From assembly GCA_005239945.1 (NCBI GenBank), contig SBAY01000082.1, positions 1 through 12,098 of the forward strand: a stretch of 12,098 nucleotides of DNA. The letters are read 5' to 3'. The notes under the pieces were generated by a model that saw only the letters and a program-made list of their open reading frames with translations, did not search any database and was not told where the DNA came from. Positions 1 through 6,526 of the stretch are shown in pieces. The translations under genes were made by a program, and so were the position numbers. Every line of letters begins with the position of its first letter. Within the stretch, counting starts at the first letter, position 1. The stretch comes from Nitrospira sp. (lineage in GTDB: Bacteria; UBA9089; CG2-30-40-21; SBAY01).

Positions 1-13
1 ATGTATTACCGAA

Positions 14-98
14 GAGCCGTGTGAGGGAAAACCTCAAGCACGGTTCTGTGAGGGGCATTAAGCAATTAAAAGGAGGTTGTTGAATATGTCTACTCGAC
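14..98 (+). mobile_element. Group II intron 3' end (domains V and VI)
   Basis: Positions 14-46 fold as a group II intron domain V. An 8-bp lower stem pairs 14-21 with 39-46 and carries the AGC catalytic triad at 15-17. A two-base bulge (37-38) follows, then a 5-bp upper stem (22-26 with 32-36) closed by a GAAA-type loop. The downstream stretch can form domain VI: 54-58 with 86-90 and an inner stem AGCAA/TTGTT. An unpaired A-rich internal loop on the 3' side could hold the branch-point A. The stretch ends with TCTACTCGAC, which resembles bacterial group II intron 3' ends, so the splice site is most likely after position 98. Domains I-IV and any maturase would lie upstream of the window, or may be lost. 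The assignment rests on secondary structure and recall of the domain V consensus, not on a search. Confidence 0.8.
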
Positions 99-307
99 CC
101 AGGTACAAAAGATTGCAGAAAATCCTTATGCCGGCGAAAAAAAAAGTGGGGATATAAAAGAAGTTTTTGTTTGGAAATTCAGGATATTTACTCTACAATA
201 TTTGATTGCCTATTAAGATTGTAGAACACGAAAAAACTATAATCATATTGGCCATAGGTCCACATGAGAATTTCTATCGGGACCTCAAAAAATTTCTATT
301 TGGATAA
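97..307 (+). pseudogene. RelE/ParE-family toxin, C-terminal remnant with frameshift
   Basis: Reading from 97 gives QKIAENPYAGEKKSGDIKE followed by VFVWKFRIFTLQYLIAY and a TAA at 214. Dropping one T at 213/214 restores the frame (K-IVEHEKTIIILAIGPHENFY and on) to a stop at 305-307. The composite has the typical C-terminal half of RelE/ParE mRNA-interferase toxins: the NPYxGxKKxGD stretch, a WKFR strand, QYLIAY, and a HENFYRDLK tail. The N-terminal half is absent, because the intron 3' end lies just upstream. The gene is therefore either split by the intron or a fragment. The +1 frameshift suggests it is dead even if the intron splices, unless it is a sequencing error. No partner antitoxin is visible. 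The stop overlaps the nuoJ Shine-Dalgarno sequence. Confidence 0.75.
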
Positions 308-312
308 AGGAG
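307..312 (+). promoter_or_regulatory. nuoJ Shine-Dalgarno, overlapping the relE stop
   Basis: AAGGAG lies 4 nt before the nuoJ ATG. Its first base is the last base of the relE remnant's TAA. Ribosomes finishing the toxin frame would end on the nuoJ initiation site. Confidence 0.7.
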
Positions 313-316
313 AAAA

Positions 317-829
317 ATGGAAGGAATTGGCAATATAATTACATTCTATATTTTGGCAGGTATTGCGGTAATAAGTGCTATTTTAGTTATCAGTCTGAGA
401 AATCTTGTTCATTGTGTCCTCAGTCTGGCACTGATGATGCTGACCATTGCCGGATTATACATCACCCTATTTGCAGAATTTATCGCTATGGTGCAGGTAT
501 TAATCTATGTTGGTGCCGTAGTTGTGCTATTTTTATTTTTGATTATGCTTACCCTCAGACTGACAGACAAAGGTATAAAACAGACCAATGAACAAAAAGG
601 TATTTCCTTTATTTTTGCCGGCTTATTCCTCTTCCTTTTAATTACTGTGCTTAATCGGACAAATTGGAATACTGCCCAAGAAGTAGAGATAAGCGATACT
701 ACCTCAAAGATTGGTAATTTACTTTTGACTACCTATGTATTGCCCTTTGAATTAATCTCAGTCGTGTTGTTAGCCTGTTTGATTGGTGCCATTGTCATTG
801 CCAGAAGAGAGGAGGATAAAAAGGAATGA
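317..829 (+). CDS. nuoJ: NADH-quinone oxidoreductase subunit J
   Basis: NuoJ is an integral subunit of the membrane arm of complex I, next to NuoK, where it links quinone reduction to proton translocation. The 170-residue product has about five hydrophobic helices. The third, with the segment VQVLIYVGAVVVLFLFLIML, is the conserved NuoJ helix, followed by a short charged loop (TDKGIKQTNEQ). The length matches the family. The ATG at 317 is chosen because AAGGAG lies just upstream. The last codons overlap nuoK by 4 bp (ATGA), the usual coupling of these two genes. NuoH and NuoI, which normally precede nuoJ, are not in the 316 bases upstream; an intron and toxin remnant are there instead. Confidence 0.95.
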   Translation: MEGIGNIITFYILAGIAVISAILVISLRNLVHCVLSLALMMLTIAGLYITLFAEFIAMVQVLIYVGAVVVLFLFLIMLTLRLTDKGIKQTNEQKGISFIFAGLFLFLLITVLNRTNWNTAQEVEISDTTSKIGNLLLTTYVLPFELISVVLLACLIGAIVIARREEDKKE

Positions 830-1131
830 CTTTATCACACTATCTTATTTTAGCCGCTATACTTTTTGCCATTGGTACTTATGGTGCCCTGACAAGAAGG
901 AATGCCATCGGCATACTTTTGTGCATCGAAATAATGTTAAATGCAGTAAATATTAATTTAGTCGGTTTCTCAAGGTATATTACCCCAAATGAATTAACCG
1001 GGCAGATATTTACTATATTTTCTATAACCATAGCCGCCGCAGAATCAGCCGTCGCCTTAGCATTGATTATATCCATCTATCGCCATGTAAAGACGGTGGA
1101 TATGGATAAGATTAATTTGATGAAGTGGTGA
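826..1131 (+). CDS. nuoK: NADH-quinone oxidoreductase subunit K
   Basis: NuoK is a three-helix subunit of the complex I membrane arm, in the chain of charged residues that carries protons. The 101-residue product is exactly family length. It has the two buried glutamates that define NuoK: E35 in LLCIEIMLNAVN and E73 in IAAAESAVALAL, equivalent to E36 and E72 of E. coli. The start overlaps the nuoJ stop. The last codons (L-M-K-W-stop) lie in a 14-bp sequence that reappears at the end of hicA, 472 bp downstream. In ordinary operons nuoL follows directly; here four TA genes intervene. Confidence 0.96.
   Translation: MTLSHYLILAAILFAIGTYGALTRRNAIGILLCIEIMLNAVNINLVGFSRYITPNELTGQIFTIFSITIAAAESAVALALIISIYRHVKTVDMDKINLMKW
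1116..1129 (+). repeat. 14-bp direct repeat, copy 1 (end of nuoK)
   Basis: TTTGATGAAGTGGT forms the last codons of nuoK and two bases of its stop. An identical copy lies at 1588-1601, just after the hicBA pair, so the pair sits in a 472-bp unit between direct repeats. After one mismatch the match continues for two more A's. Confidence 0.85.
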
Positions 1132-1135
1132 AATA

Positions 1136-1366
1136 ATGAAACGATTAACCTATCGTATTGTTCTAAGAGAAGAACCAGAAGGGGGATATACTGTTACTGT
1201 CCCTTCTTTGCCTGGCTGTATTACTTATGGAGAAAATATAAAAGAGGCTTATTTAATGATAGAAGATGCAATTATGGCTTATATCGAGAGTCAAAGGAAA
1301 CATGGTGAACTAATAACAGATGACAACCGTACTTTCGAAGGAGTTCTAAACTTAGAATATGCCTAA
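1136..1366 (+). CDS. hicB: HicB-family antitoxin (first hicBA pair)
   Basis: HicB proteins neutralise the HicA ribonuclease and often repress their own operon. The 76-residue product has the short RNase-H-like HicB fold: a first strand YRIVLREEPEGGYTVTVPSLPGC, then ITYGENIKEAYLMIEDAIMAYIESQ, with the family pattern P-x-LPGC followed by G-(x)n-EA. No C-terminal ribbon-helix-helix or HTH domain is visible, so autoregulation through this protein alone is uncertain. It starts 4 bp after the nuoK stop with only a weak purine-rich stretch upstream, so translation probably depends on nuoK. It overlaps hicA by 8 bp. Antitoxin-first order is the reverse of the E. coli hicAB locus but is common elsewhere. 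Confidence 0.88.
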   Translation: MKRLTYRIVLREEPEGGYTVTVPSLPGCITYGENIKEAYLMIEDAIMAYIESQRKHGELITDDNRTFEGVLNLEYA

Positions 1367-1592
1367 ATTACCTGTTTTAACGCCAGAGAAAGTAATAAAA
1401 ATTCTTTTAAGAAATGGGTTTGAACTTGATCATTCAAGAGGCAGTCATAGGGTTTATTATAATTCATCAAATGGAAAGCGAGTTACTATCCCTTATCACA
1501 GAAAAGATTTACCAAAAGGAACTCTTTTTTCTATACTACAACAAGCAGGTTTGACAAAAGAAGATATTATCTATGATCAACTTAAAGTTTGA
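1359..1592 (+). CDS. hicA: HicA-family mRNA interferase toxin (first pair)
   Basis: HicA is a small dsRBD-like toxin that cleaves mRNA and tmRNA. The 77 residues match family length and pattern: LTPEKVIKILLRNGFEL, then RGSHRVYYN with the catalytic histidine H30, then KRVTIPYHRKDLPKGTLFSILQQAGLTKEDI. All expected elements are present, so the toxin looks active. The ATG lies inside the end of hicB (8-bp overlap). The nearest Shine-Dalgarno-like AAGGAG at 1338-1343 is about 15 nt away, which suggests translational coupling to the antitoxin. The stop codon TGA lies inside the second copy of the 14-bp direct repeat. Confidence 0.9.
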   Translation: MPKLPVLTPEKVIKILLRNGFELDHSRGSHRVYYNSSNGKRVTIPYHRKDLPKGTLFSILQQAGLTKEDIIYDQLKV

Positions 1593-1601
1593 TGAAGTGG
1601 T
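1588..1601 (+). repeat. 14-bp direct repeat, copy 2 (end of hicA)
   Basis: TTTGATGAAGTGGT is identical to 1116-1129. It supplies the hicA stop codon and leads into the mntA ribosome binding site (AAAGG at 1602-1606). Confidence 0.85.
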
Positions 1602-1612
1602 AAAGGTTTTAA

Positions 1613-2065
1613 ATGATTACTCAACAGGATAAAGATAACCTTATTTTATCATTAAAGGCATTTTTTAAGGAAGAGGCAAAAGGCTATGACATTGATATGG
1701 CTTTTTTATACGGTTCATGGGCAACTGGTTATCCAAGGGAAGATTCAGATGTAGATTTAGCTGTAATTTTTTTAAAAGAATTATCGGATGATGAGATATT
1801 CAATATTATCATGGATATTTCATATAATCTTTCTTCAAAGATTAATAAAGAGGTAAATATACTTCCAATATATAGGGATTTTAGAAAGCCTATGCTTTAT
1901 TATAATGCTATTGTTCTAAGTAACCCGGTATACATTAAAGATTTTCAAGAATATGTTAAGTTAAAGAATGAATCTATATTTCAGATGGAAGATTTTAGTA
2001 TATTTGGGATAAAATGGCAGATAGAAATGGCGCGGAAGAATTTGGAGGCACTACAGTATGGCTAA
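1613..2065 (+). CDS. mntA: MntA-type nucleotidyltransferase antitoxin
   Basis: MntA antitoxins are minimal nucleotidyltransferases that AMPylate their HEPN toxin partner and so silence it. The 150-residue product has the defining GSx10DxD signature: G34-S35 and D46-V-D48 in YGSWATGYPREDSDVDLAV. The third carboxylate, usually an Asp in a later strand (VDLxD-like), appears to be N82 in INKEVNILPI, with E80 two residues away. The third metal ligand is therefore either altered or misaligned. AAAGG lies 6 nt before the ATG. The gene overlaps hepT by 8 bp, and the hepT Shine-Dalgarno (GGAGG, 2044-2048) lies inside it. The gene is visibly more A-rich than nuoL and nuoM. Confidence 0.88.
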   Translation: MITQQDKDNLILSLKAFFKEEAKGYDIDMAFLYGSWATGYPREDSDVDLAVIFLKELSDDEIFNIIMDISYNLSSKINKEVNILPIYRDFRKPMLYYNAIVLSNPVYIKDFQEYVKLKNESIFQMEDFSIFGIKWQIEMARKNLEALQYG

Positions 2066-2519
2066 GTTTGACTATGCAAAAGGAAGAATTGTCGAATCTC
2101 TCCAATTTATCTCTGATGAAATGAAGGAATTTGAGACAGAATATGGAAATAAAAGATGGCAGGAATATCAAGAAGATAAAAAGATTCAGAAGATTATGGA
2201 AAGGACGGTTGAAAATATTCTCACTGCCCTTATTGAAGTAAGTGGAAGTGTTCTTACACAAGAAGGTATTATCGTAGAAAATTATGCTGAGGCATTAGGT
2301 AAATGTGCTAAATTATTTAATCTTACCGTAGAAGAACAACAAAGTATAGAAAAATTGGCTAATATAAGAAATCGCTTAGCCCATAGGTATCTTAATCTTA
2401 AATGGCAAGCAATAAATATGTATAAAACTAATTGTAGTTTGATTCAGAAACTGTTGGCTTCTATACTGAAAAGAGAAGAAAGTAAGGAAGGAGAGATGGA
2501 GAGGGGAGAATTGAAATAA
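2058..2519 (+). CDS. hepT: HepT-type HEPN ribonuclease toxin
   Basis: HepT toxins are HEPN-fold RNases whose active site is blocked when MntA adds AMP to a tyrosine. The 153-residue, mostly helical product contains the full RX4HXY motif, IRNRLAHRY, with R104, H109 and Y111. Y111 is at the position AMPylated in characterised MntA-HepT pairs. Residues 25-50 are highly charged and helical (FETEYGNKRWQEYQEDKKIQ). The motif is complete, so the toxin should be active. Translation is coupled to mntA by the 8-bp overlap and an internal Shine-Dalgarno. The tail past about residue 140 (KREESKEGEMERGELK) is low-complexity and charged. The nuoL start is about 105 bp further on. Confidence 0.9.
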   Translation: MAKFDYAKGRIVESLQFISDEMKEFETEYGNKRWQEYQEDKKIQKIMERTVENILTALIEVSGSVLTQEGIIVENYAEALGKCAKLFNLTVEEQQSIEKLANIRNRLAHRYLNLKWQAINMYKTNCSLIQKLLASILKREESKEGEMERGELK

Positions 2520-2608
2520 TGCCATTTTATAAGTTATAACATTCTAAAGGACTAACTCCAACAAAACAAAGTATTTTCAGGTAAAATAAGATTATTTATT
2601 GCAAAAGT

Positions 2609-2613
2609 GGAGG
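2609..2613 (+). promoter_or_regulatory. nuoL Shine-Dalgarno that sets the start
   Basis: GGAGG lies 12 nt before the ATG at 2626. An in-frame TTG at 2599 would put this site inside the gene and has no such sequence upstream, so the ATG is preferred. The 2520-2608 spacer shows no clear promoter or terminator, only AT-rich sequence with a short TTATAA-G-TTATAA palindrome. Confidence 0.6.
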
Positions 2614-2625
2614 TTTATTAACAAT

Positions 2626-4530
2626 ATGTTTTCGTATACCTGGTGGGTGCCAATATTACCTTTACTTGCAGTCCCTATAATTATATTCTTTACGCGTAAG
2701 AATAAGGATTTAAGCTCTTATGTCTCAATTGGGGCTATAGCCCTGTCTTTTCTTATTTCTTGTGCAGTATTTTATTGGGTAATGAATAATGGCAAAGCGG
2801 AGTCTGAACATATTTGCTGGTTTGTCACCGGTGCGCTCAGCATCCAATTAAGTATTGTTATCGACCAGTTATCGGCGATGATGCTTGTCGTGGTGAGTTT
2901 TGTCAGCCTGATGATACAGATTTACTCACGCGGCTATATGCGAGAACCAGATGGTAAATATGACCCGGGATTCTCAAGATATTATGCCTTCCTCTCCCTT
3001 TTTACCTTCTCGATGTTAGGGCTTGTCTTGAGCAATAATTTCTTGCAGATGTATATCTTCTGGGAATTGGTCGGTGTTTGCTCGTATCTATTGATTGGCT
3101 ACTGGTATCACAAACCCTCAGCGGCTGAGGCAGGGAAAAAGGCATTTATCACCACCCGGGTTGGCGATGTCGGGTTTATGATTGGGGTATTACTCTTATT
3201 CAAATTAACCGGTAGTTTTGACTTTGAAAAGATAGGCGAGATAATCAAAGCCGGCAATCTTCCTGCATTAGCCGGCCTTAGCCCAGAACAAACCTTGACT
3301 ATAATTGCCTTATTCGTTTTCTGCGGTGCGGTAGGTAAATCTGCCCAATTCCCCTTACATGTCTGGTTGCCGGATGCTATGGAAGGTCCAACCCCTGTTT
3401 CTGCCTTAATCCATGCGGCCACAATGGTCGCCGCTGGCGTGTATTTAGTCGGCAGGTTATTTGGGATGTTTTTTGCCTCCCCGGATGCACTCATAGTCGT
3501 GGCTTACATTGGCGGTTTTACGGCCATATTTGCCGCCACTATCGCTGTTACTCAAAACGATATTAAACGCATCATTGCTTACTCGACTTTAAGCCAGTTA
3601 GGCTATATGATGCTGGCCTTGGGTGTTTGTGGTTATACAGCTGGGTTATTTCACCTGATGACCCACGCCTTTTTTAAGGCACTGTTATTTTTATGTGCTG
3701 GCAGTGTCATTCATGCCATTCATTCTAACGATATCTGGGCCGCTGGTGGTCTATTCAAACCAATGAAGATTACGGCCATTACCTTTGTCATTGCCGCCCT
3801 CTCTCTGGCTGGTATTCCACCATTATCTGGCTTTTGGAGTAAGGATGAAATACTCATTGCGGTATTTAATTCCGGGGATATGATTTTATTTTCCTTTGCC
3901 ATAATCACCGTATTTTTAACGGCATTTTATATCTTCAGGCTTTTCTTTGTGGTCTTTATGGGTAAGGGAGAGGAAGAAAACCATCATAGCCATGAAACCC
4001 ATCATATCCATGAATCACCTTTTGTGATGACCCTTCCACTGATAGTTTTAGCCATACTTTCTGTTATATCAGGGTTTATCGGCTCGCCCTTGTGTGGTAA
4101 CTGGATTGGGAAATTTATTCATTTTGAAGGATTACATCATGGACATGGAAGCGGACATGAAAATATAATGTATCTGGGACTATTTATGGCTTGCTTGGGA
4201 ATATTTTGGGCCTGGGTAGTTTATGGTGTGAAATGGGTCTCATGTGTGAAATTGGCTAAGGCACTTCATCCTCTTTACTTATTATCGTTTAATAAATACT
4301 GGATAGACGAACTATACGAGATTATATTTATCAAGCCGATACATCGATTTAGTAAATGGACGCTGAGTTTTGATTTGAGGGTAATTGACGGTTTGGTCAA
4401 TGGTGTTGCCTATTTTTCACGAGGGCTGGGAATGATATTAAGAATTCTCCAAACAGGTTTAGCCCAGGCTTATATGCTGGTTATTATCGTTGGGATTGTC
4501 TGCTTTTTGATATTTAAGTTATTTGAATAA
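2626..4530 (+). CDS. nuoL: NADH-quinone oxidoreductase subunit L
   Basis: NuoL is the distal antiporter-like proton-pumping subunit of complex I, with a long C-terminal lateral helix along the membrane arm. The product is 634 residues, slightly longer than E. coli NuoL. Diagnostic segments are YIFWELVGVCSYLLIGYWY with the key glutamate E147, GKSAQFPLHVWLPDAMEGP with the pump lysine K238, then SALIHAATMVAAGVYL and AYSTLSQLGYMMLALG. The His-rich loop near residues 450-460 and HHGHGSGHEN are common in bacterial NuoL. The lateral helix and final anchoring helix close the protein (FNKYWIDELYEIIFIKPI onward). The gene is intact, with GC-richer codons than the TA genes on either side. Confidence 0.96.
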   Translation: MFSYTWWVPILPLLAVPIIIFFTRKNKDLSSYVSIGAIALSFLISCAVFYWVMNNGKAESEHICWFVTGALSIQLSIVIDQLSAMMLVVVSFVSLMIQIYSRGYMREPDGKYDPGFSRYYAFLSLFTFSMLGLVLSNNFLQMYIFWELVGVCSYLLIGYWYHKPSAAEAGKKAFITTRVGDVGFMIGVLLLFKLTGSFDFEKIGEIIKAGNLPALAGLSPEQTLTIIALFVFCGAVGKSAQFPLHVWLPDAMEGPTPVSALIHAATMVAAGVYLVGRLFGMFFASPDALIVVAYIGGFTAIFAATIAVTQNDIKRIIAYSTLSQLGYMMLALGVCGYTAGLFHLMTHAFFKALLFLCAGSVIHAIHSNDIWAAGGLFKPMKITAITFVIAALSLAGIPPLSGFWSKDEILIAVFNSGDMILFSFAIITVFLTAFYIFRLFFVVFMGKGEEENHHSHETHHIHESPFVMTLPLIVLAILSVISGFIGSPLCGNWIGKFIHFEGLHHGHGSGHENIMYLGLFMACLGIFWAWVVYGVKWVSCVKLAKALHPLYLLSFNKYWIDELYEIIFIKPIHRFSKWTLSFDLRVIDGLVNGVAYFSRGLGMILRILQTGLAQAYMLVIIVGIVCFLIFKLFE

Positions 4531-4541
4531 GGGTGGAGATT

Positions 4542-4826
4542 ATGAAGAAATTAGCTATTACTGAAGAAATCTGGAAAGAAGGGAATATGTATACATCTTA
4601 TTGTCCGGAGTTAGACATAGCTGCTTGTGGACATACTATTGAAGATGCAAAAAAAAACCTTATTGAAGTAATCAAAATTCAGATTGAAGAAACTGCTAAG
4701 ATGGGTACATTAGATGAACTATTATGGAAAGCAGGATATGATATAGAAAGTGGAAAAGATGTGCTTGAGTTAGATAGGGAAATTGTTCAATTTGAAAAAG
4801 TCCAGGTCCCAGTAGGAATAGGTTAA
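4542..4826 (+). CDS. hicB: HicB-family antitoxin (second hicBA pair)
   Basis: The 94-residue product has the HicB RNase-H-like layout: a first strand (KLAITEEIWKEGNMYTSYCP), the PELDIAACGHTIEDAKKNL turn-helix, and a helix ending in DELLWKAGY. The tail (EIVQFEKVQVPVG) is typical of HicB forms without a DNA-binding domain. It is not closely similar to the first hicB of this window, so the two pairs look like separate acquisitions. The ATG at 4542 follows GGGTGGAG, with GGAG only 3 nt away. An in-frame GTG at 4533 is possible but has poorer upstream signals. The ATG is 11 bp after the nuoL stop. Confidence 0.86.
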   Translation: MKKLAITEEIWKEGNMYTSYCPELDIAACGHTIEDAKKNLIEVIKIQIEETAKMGTLDELLWKAGYDIESGKDVLELDREIVQFEKVQVPVGIG

Positions 4827-5056
4827 TGGATAAAATTAAACCTACAGATTGGAAGATACAAGTTCGGATATTTGAAAAATTTGCTTGTATCTTTAAACGA
4901 CAAAAAGGTGATCATTTAATATATCATCATCCAAATGCAAGACGGGCAGTAGTTATTCCAAAATATGACGAAATCCCAGTAACAGTAATCCAAAATAATA
5001 TGAAAACTGTTGGAATGAGTAGAGAAAAATATTTTGAACTATTACAAGGAGCTTAA
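4826..5056 (+). CDS. hicA: HicA-family mRNA interferase toxin (second pair)
   Basis: The 76-residue product follows the HicA pattern of the subfamily beginning KIKPTDWK: an N-terminal helix, then CIFKRQKGDHLIYHHP with the candidate catalytic H30, then RRAVVIPKYDEIPVTVIQNN and MKTVGMSREKYFELL. It is complete, so probably active. The start overlaps the antitoxin stop by one base (TAATG). The final codons (Q-G-A-stop) contain the AAGGAG used by nuoM, so the toxin and the complex I subunit share sequence at this junction. It is distinct in sequence from the first HicA, apart from the G-x-H-x-x-Y core. Confidence 0.9.
   Translation: MDKIKPTDWKIQVRIFEKFACIFKRQKGDHLIYHHPNARRAVVIPKYDEIPVTVIQNNMKTVGMSREKYFELLQGA
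5046..5051 (+). promoter_or_regulatory. nuoM Shine-Dalgarno inside the second hicA
   Basis: AAGGAG lies 8 nt before the nuoM ATG and encodes part of the last residues of the HicA toxin. Ribosomes terminating on hicA at 5054-5056 would be next to the nuoM start, so coupling is likely. Confidence 0.75.
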
Positions 5057-5059
5057 AGT

Positions 5060-6526
5060 ATGAATATTCCAGTGTTATCATTAATCATCTTTATCCCGTT
5101 AATCGGTGGGATTCTGGTACTATTTCTACCAAAGGATAAAGATAAACAAATCAAGACCATAGCCACGGTAATAGCCGCTATCCCGGTTATCTTGACCGGC
5201 TGGGTATGCTTGCTGTTTGACCAGACAACCACACAAATACAATTCATGGAAAAGGCTGACTGGATTCCAAAGTGGGGCATTAGCTATCTTGTTGGATTAG
5301 ATGGATTAGGGCTGCCTATGGTCATTATCACAACCCTGCTTTCCCTCCTGTCTTTAACCATCTCCTGGAATGTCAAGGTCAGGGTCAAGGAATATTTTGC
5401 CCTATTTTTAATCTTAGAGGCAGGGATGTTAGGGGTATTTCTATCATTAGACCTGTTCTTGTTCTATATCTTCTGGGAGCTTGTTTTGATACCGATGTAT
5501 TTTATCATTGGGGTTTGGGGAGGACCGAGAAGAGAATATGCTGCAATAAAATTCATACTTTATACCCTTATCGGTAGCCTTTTTATGCTATTAGGCTTTT
5601 TAGGGATATATTTTAGCGTAGAGCCGCATACATTCAATATGTTAGAGTTATCCCAAAAGCCGCAAATCTTCCAATCTACCTTTGCCGCCAACATAGTCTT
5701 TTTAGCCCTTTATGTTGGGTTTGCGGTCAAGATTCCTGTCTTTCCATTCCATACCTGGCTTCCGGATGCCCATGTCGAGGCACCAACCGCCGGAAGTGTC
5801 ATTTTAGCTGGTATCCTGTTAAAAATGGGTGCTTACGGTTTTCTGCGGGTCAGTCTGCCCATTTTACCCGAAGCCGCAAAATATTTCGCCTATTTCCTGG
5901 CCATACTCGGATTAATAAATATCATCTATGGTGCCTTTGTGGCTATGGCCCAAACGGATTTAAAGAAGATGATTGCCTATTCCAGTATTAGCCACATGGG
6001 TTATGTCTTACTTGGCATTGCGGCTTTGACTCCCGTTGGGCTTAGTGGTGCCTTGATGCAGTGCGTTACCCATGGAATTGTTACCGGTTCTTTATTTATG
6101 TTGGTTGGGGTGATTTACGACCGGGCACACCTGCGCGATATTAATGCCTTTGGCGGATTAGGGAAGGTCGTGCCTGCTTATACCTCTATTATGGGTATTG
6201 CCGTGATGGCTTCATTAGGATTACCGGGTTTAGCTGGATTTATCGGCGAATTATTATGTTTCCTGGGTGCTTTTCCTGTATTTCCTGTAATTACAGGTGC
6301 AGGTGTATTTGGAGTGTTAATCACTGCAATCTATCTTTTATGGATGTATCGGCAGGTATTCTTTGGCGACCTGAATGAAAAATATGCCAGATTAAAAGAT
6401 TTAGATATGCGAGAATGGATTTCTTTAACACCATTGATGTTTTTAATCATATTAGTTGGATTATATCCGAAGATAGTTTTAGACTTGATGAATGCAACTA
6501 TAATGCAGATAGTTGGGAGGTTTTAG
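5060..6526 (+). CDS. nuoM: NADH-quinone oxidoreductase subunit M
   Basis: NuoM is the middle antiporter-like proton-pumping subunit of complex I. The 488-residue product is of family length. It carries FYIFWELVLIPMYFIIGVW with the key glutamate E140, VKIPVFPFHTWLPDAHVEAP with the pump lysine K224, LLKMGAYGFLRVSLPILPE with K255, then AYSSISHMGYVLLG and ASLGLPGLAGFIGE. These are all the polar residues of a proton half-channel. The stop is TAG, so TAG is used as an ordinary terminator in this genome. In most nuo operons nuoN follows directly; here a 172-bp spacer and an ABC transporter cluster follow. Confidence 0.96.
   Translation: MNIPVLSLIIFIPLIGGILVLFLPKDKDKQIKTIATVIAAIPVILTGWVCLLFDQTTTQIQFMEKADWIPKWGISYLVGLDGLGLPMVIITTLLSLLSLTISWNVKVRVKEYFALFLILEAGMLGVFLSLDLFLFYIFWELVLIPMYFIIGVWGGPRREYAAIKFILYTLIGSLFMLLGFLGIYFSVEPHTFNMLELSQKPQIFQSTFAANIVFLALYVGFAVKIPVFPFHTWLPDAHVEAPTAGSVILAGILLKMGAYGFLRVSLPILPEAAKYFAYFLAILGLINIIYGAFVAMAQTDLKKMIAYSSISHMGYVLLGIAALTPVGLSGALMQCVTHGIVTGSLFMLVGVIYDRAHLRDINAFGGLGKVVPAYTSIMGIAVMASLGLPGLAGFIGELLCFLGAFPVFPVITGAGVFGVLITAIYLLWMYRQVFFGDLNEKYARLKDLDMREWISLTPLMFLIILVGLYPKIVLDLMNATIMQIVGRF

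Noticed and set aside
2599..2625. TTG start for nuoL
   Set aside because: The Shine-Dalgarno lies after this codon and fits the ATG at 2626.
3108..3494. Reverse-strand gene inside nuoL
   Set aside because: It is complementary to highly conserved nuoL codons and has no recognisable product.
3597..3603. Second attC R' box (GTTAGGC)
   Set aside because: It lies inside conserved nuoL coding sequence with no partner R'' box or stem.
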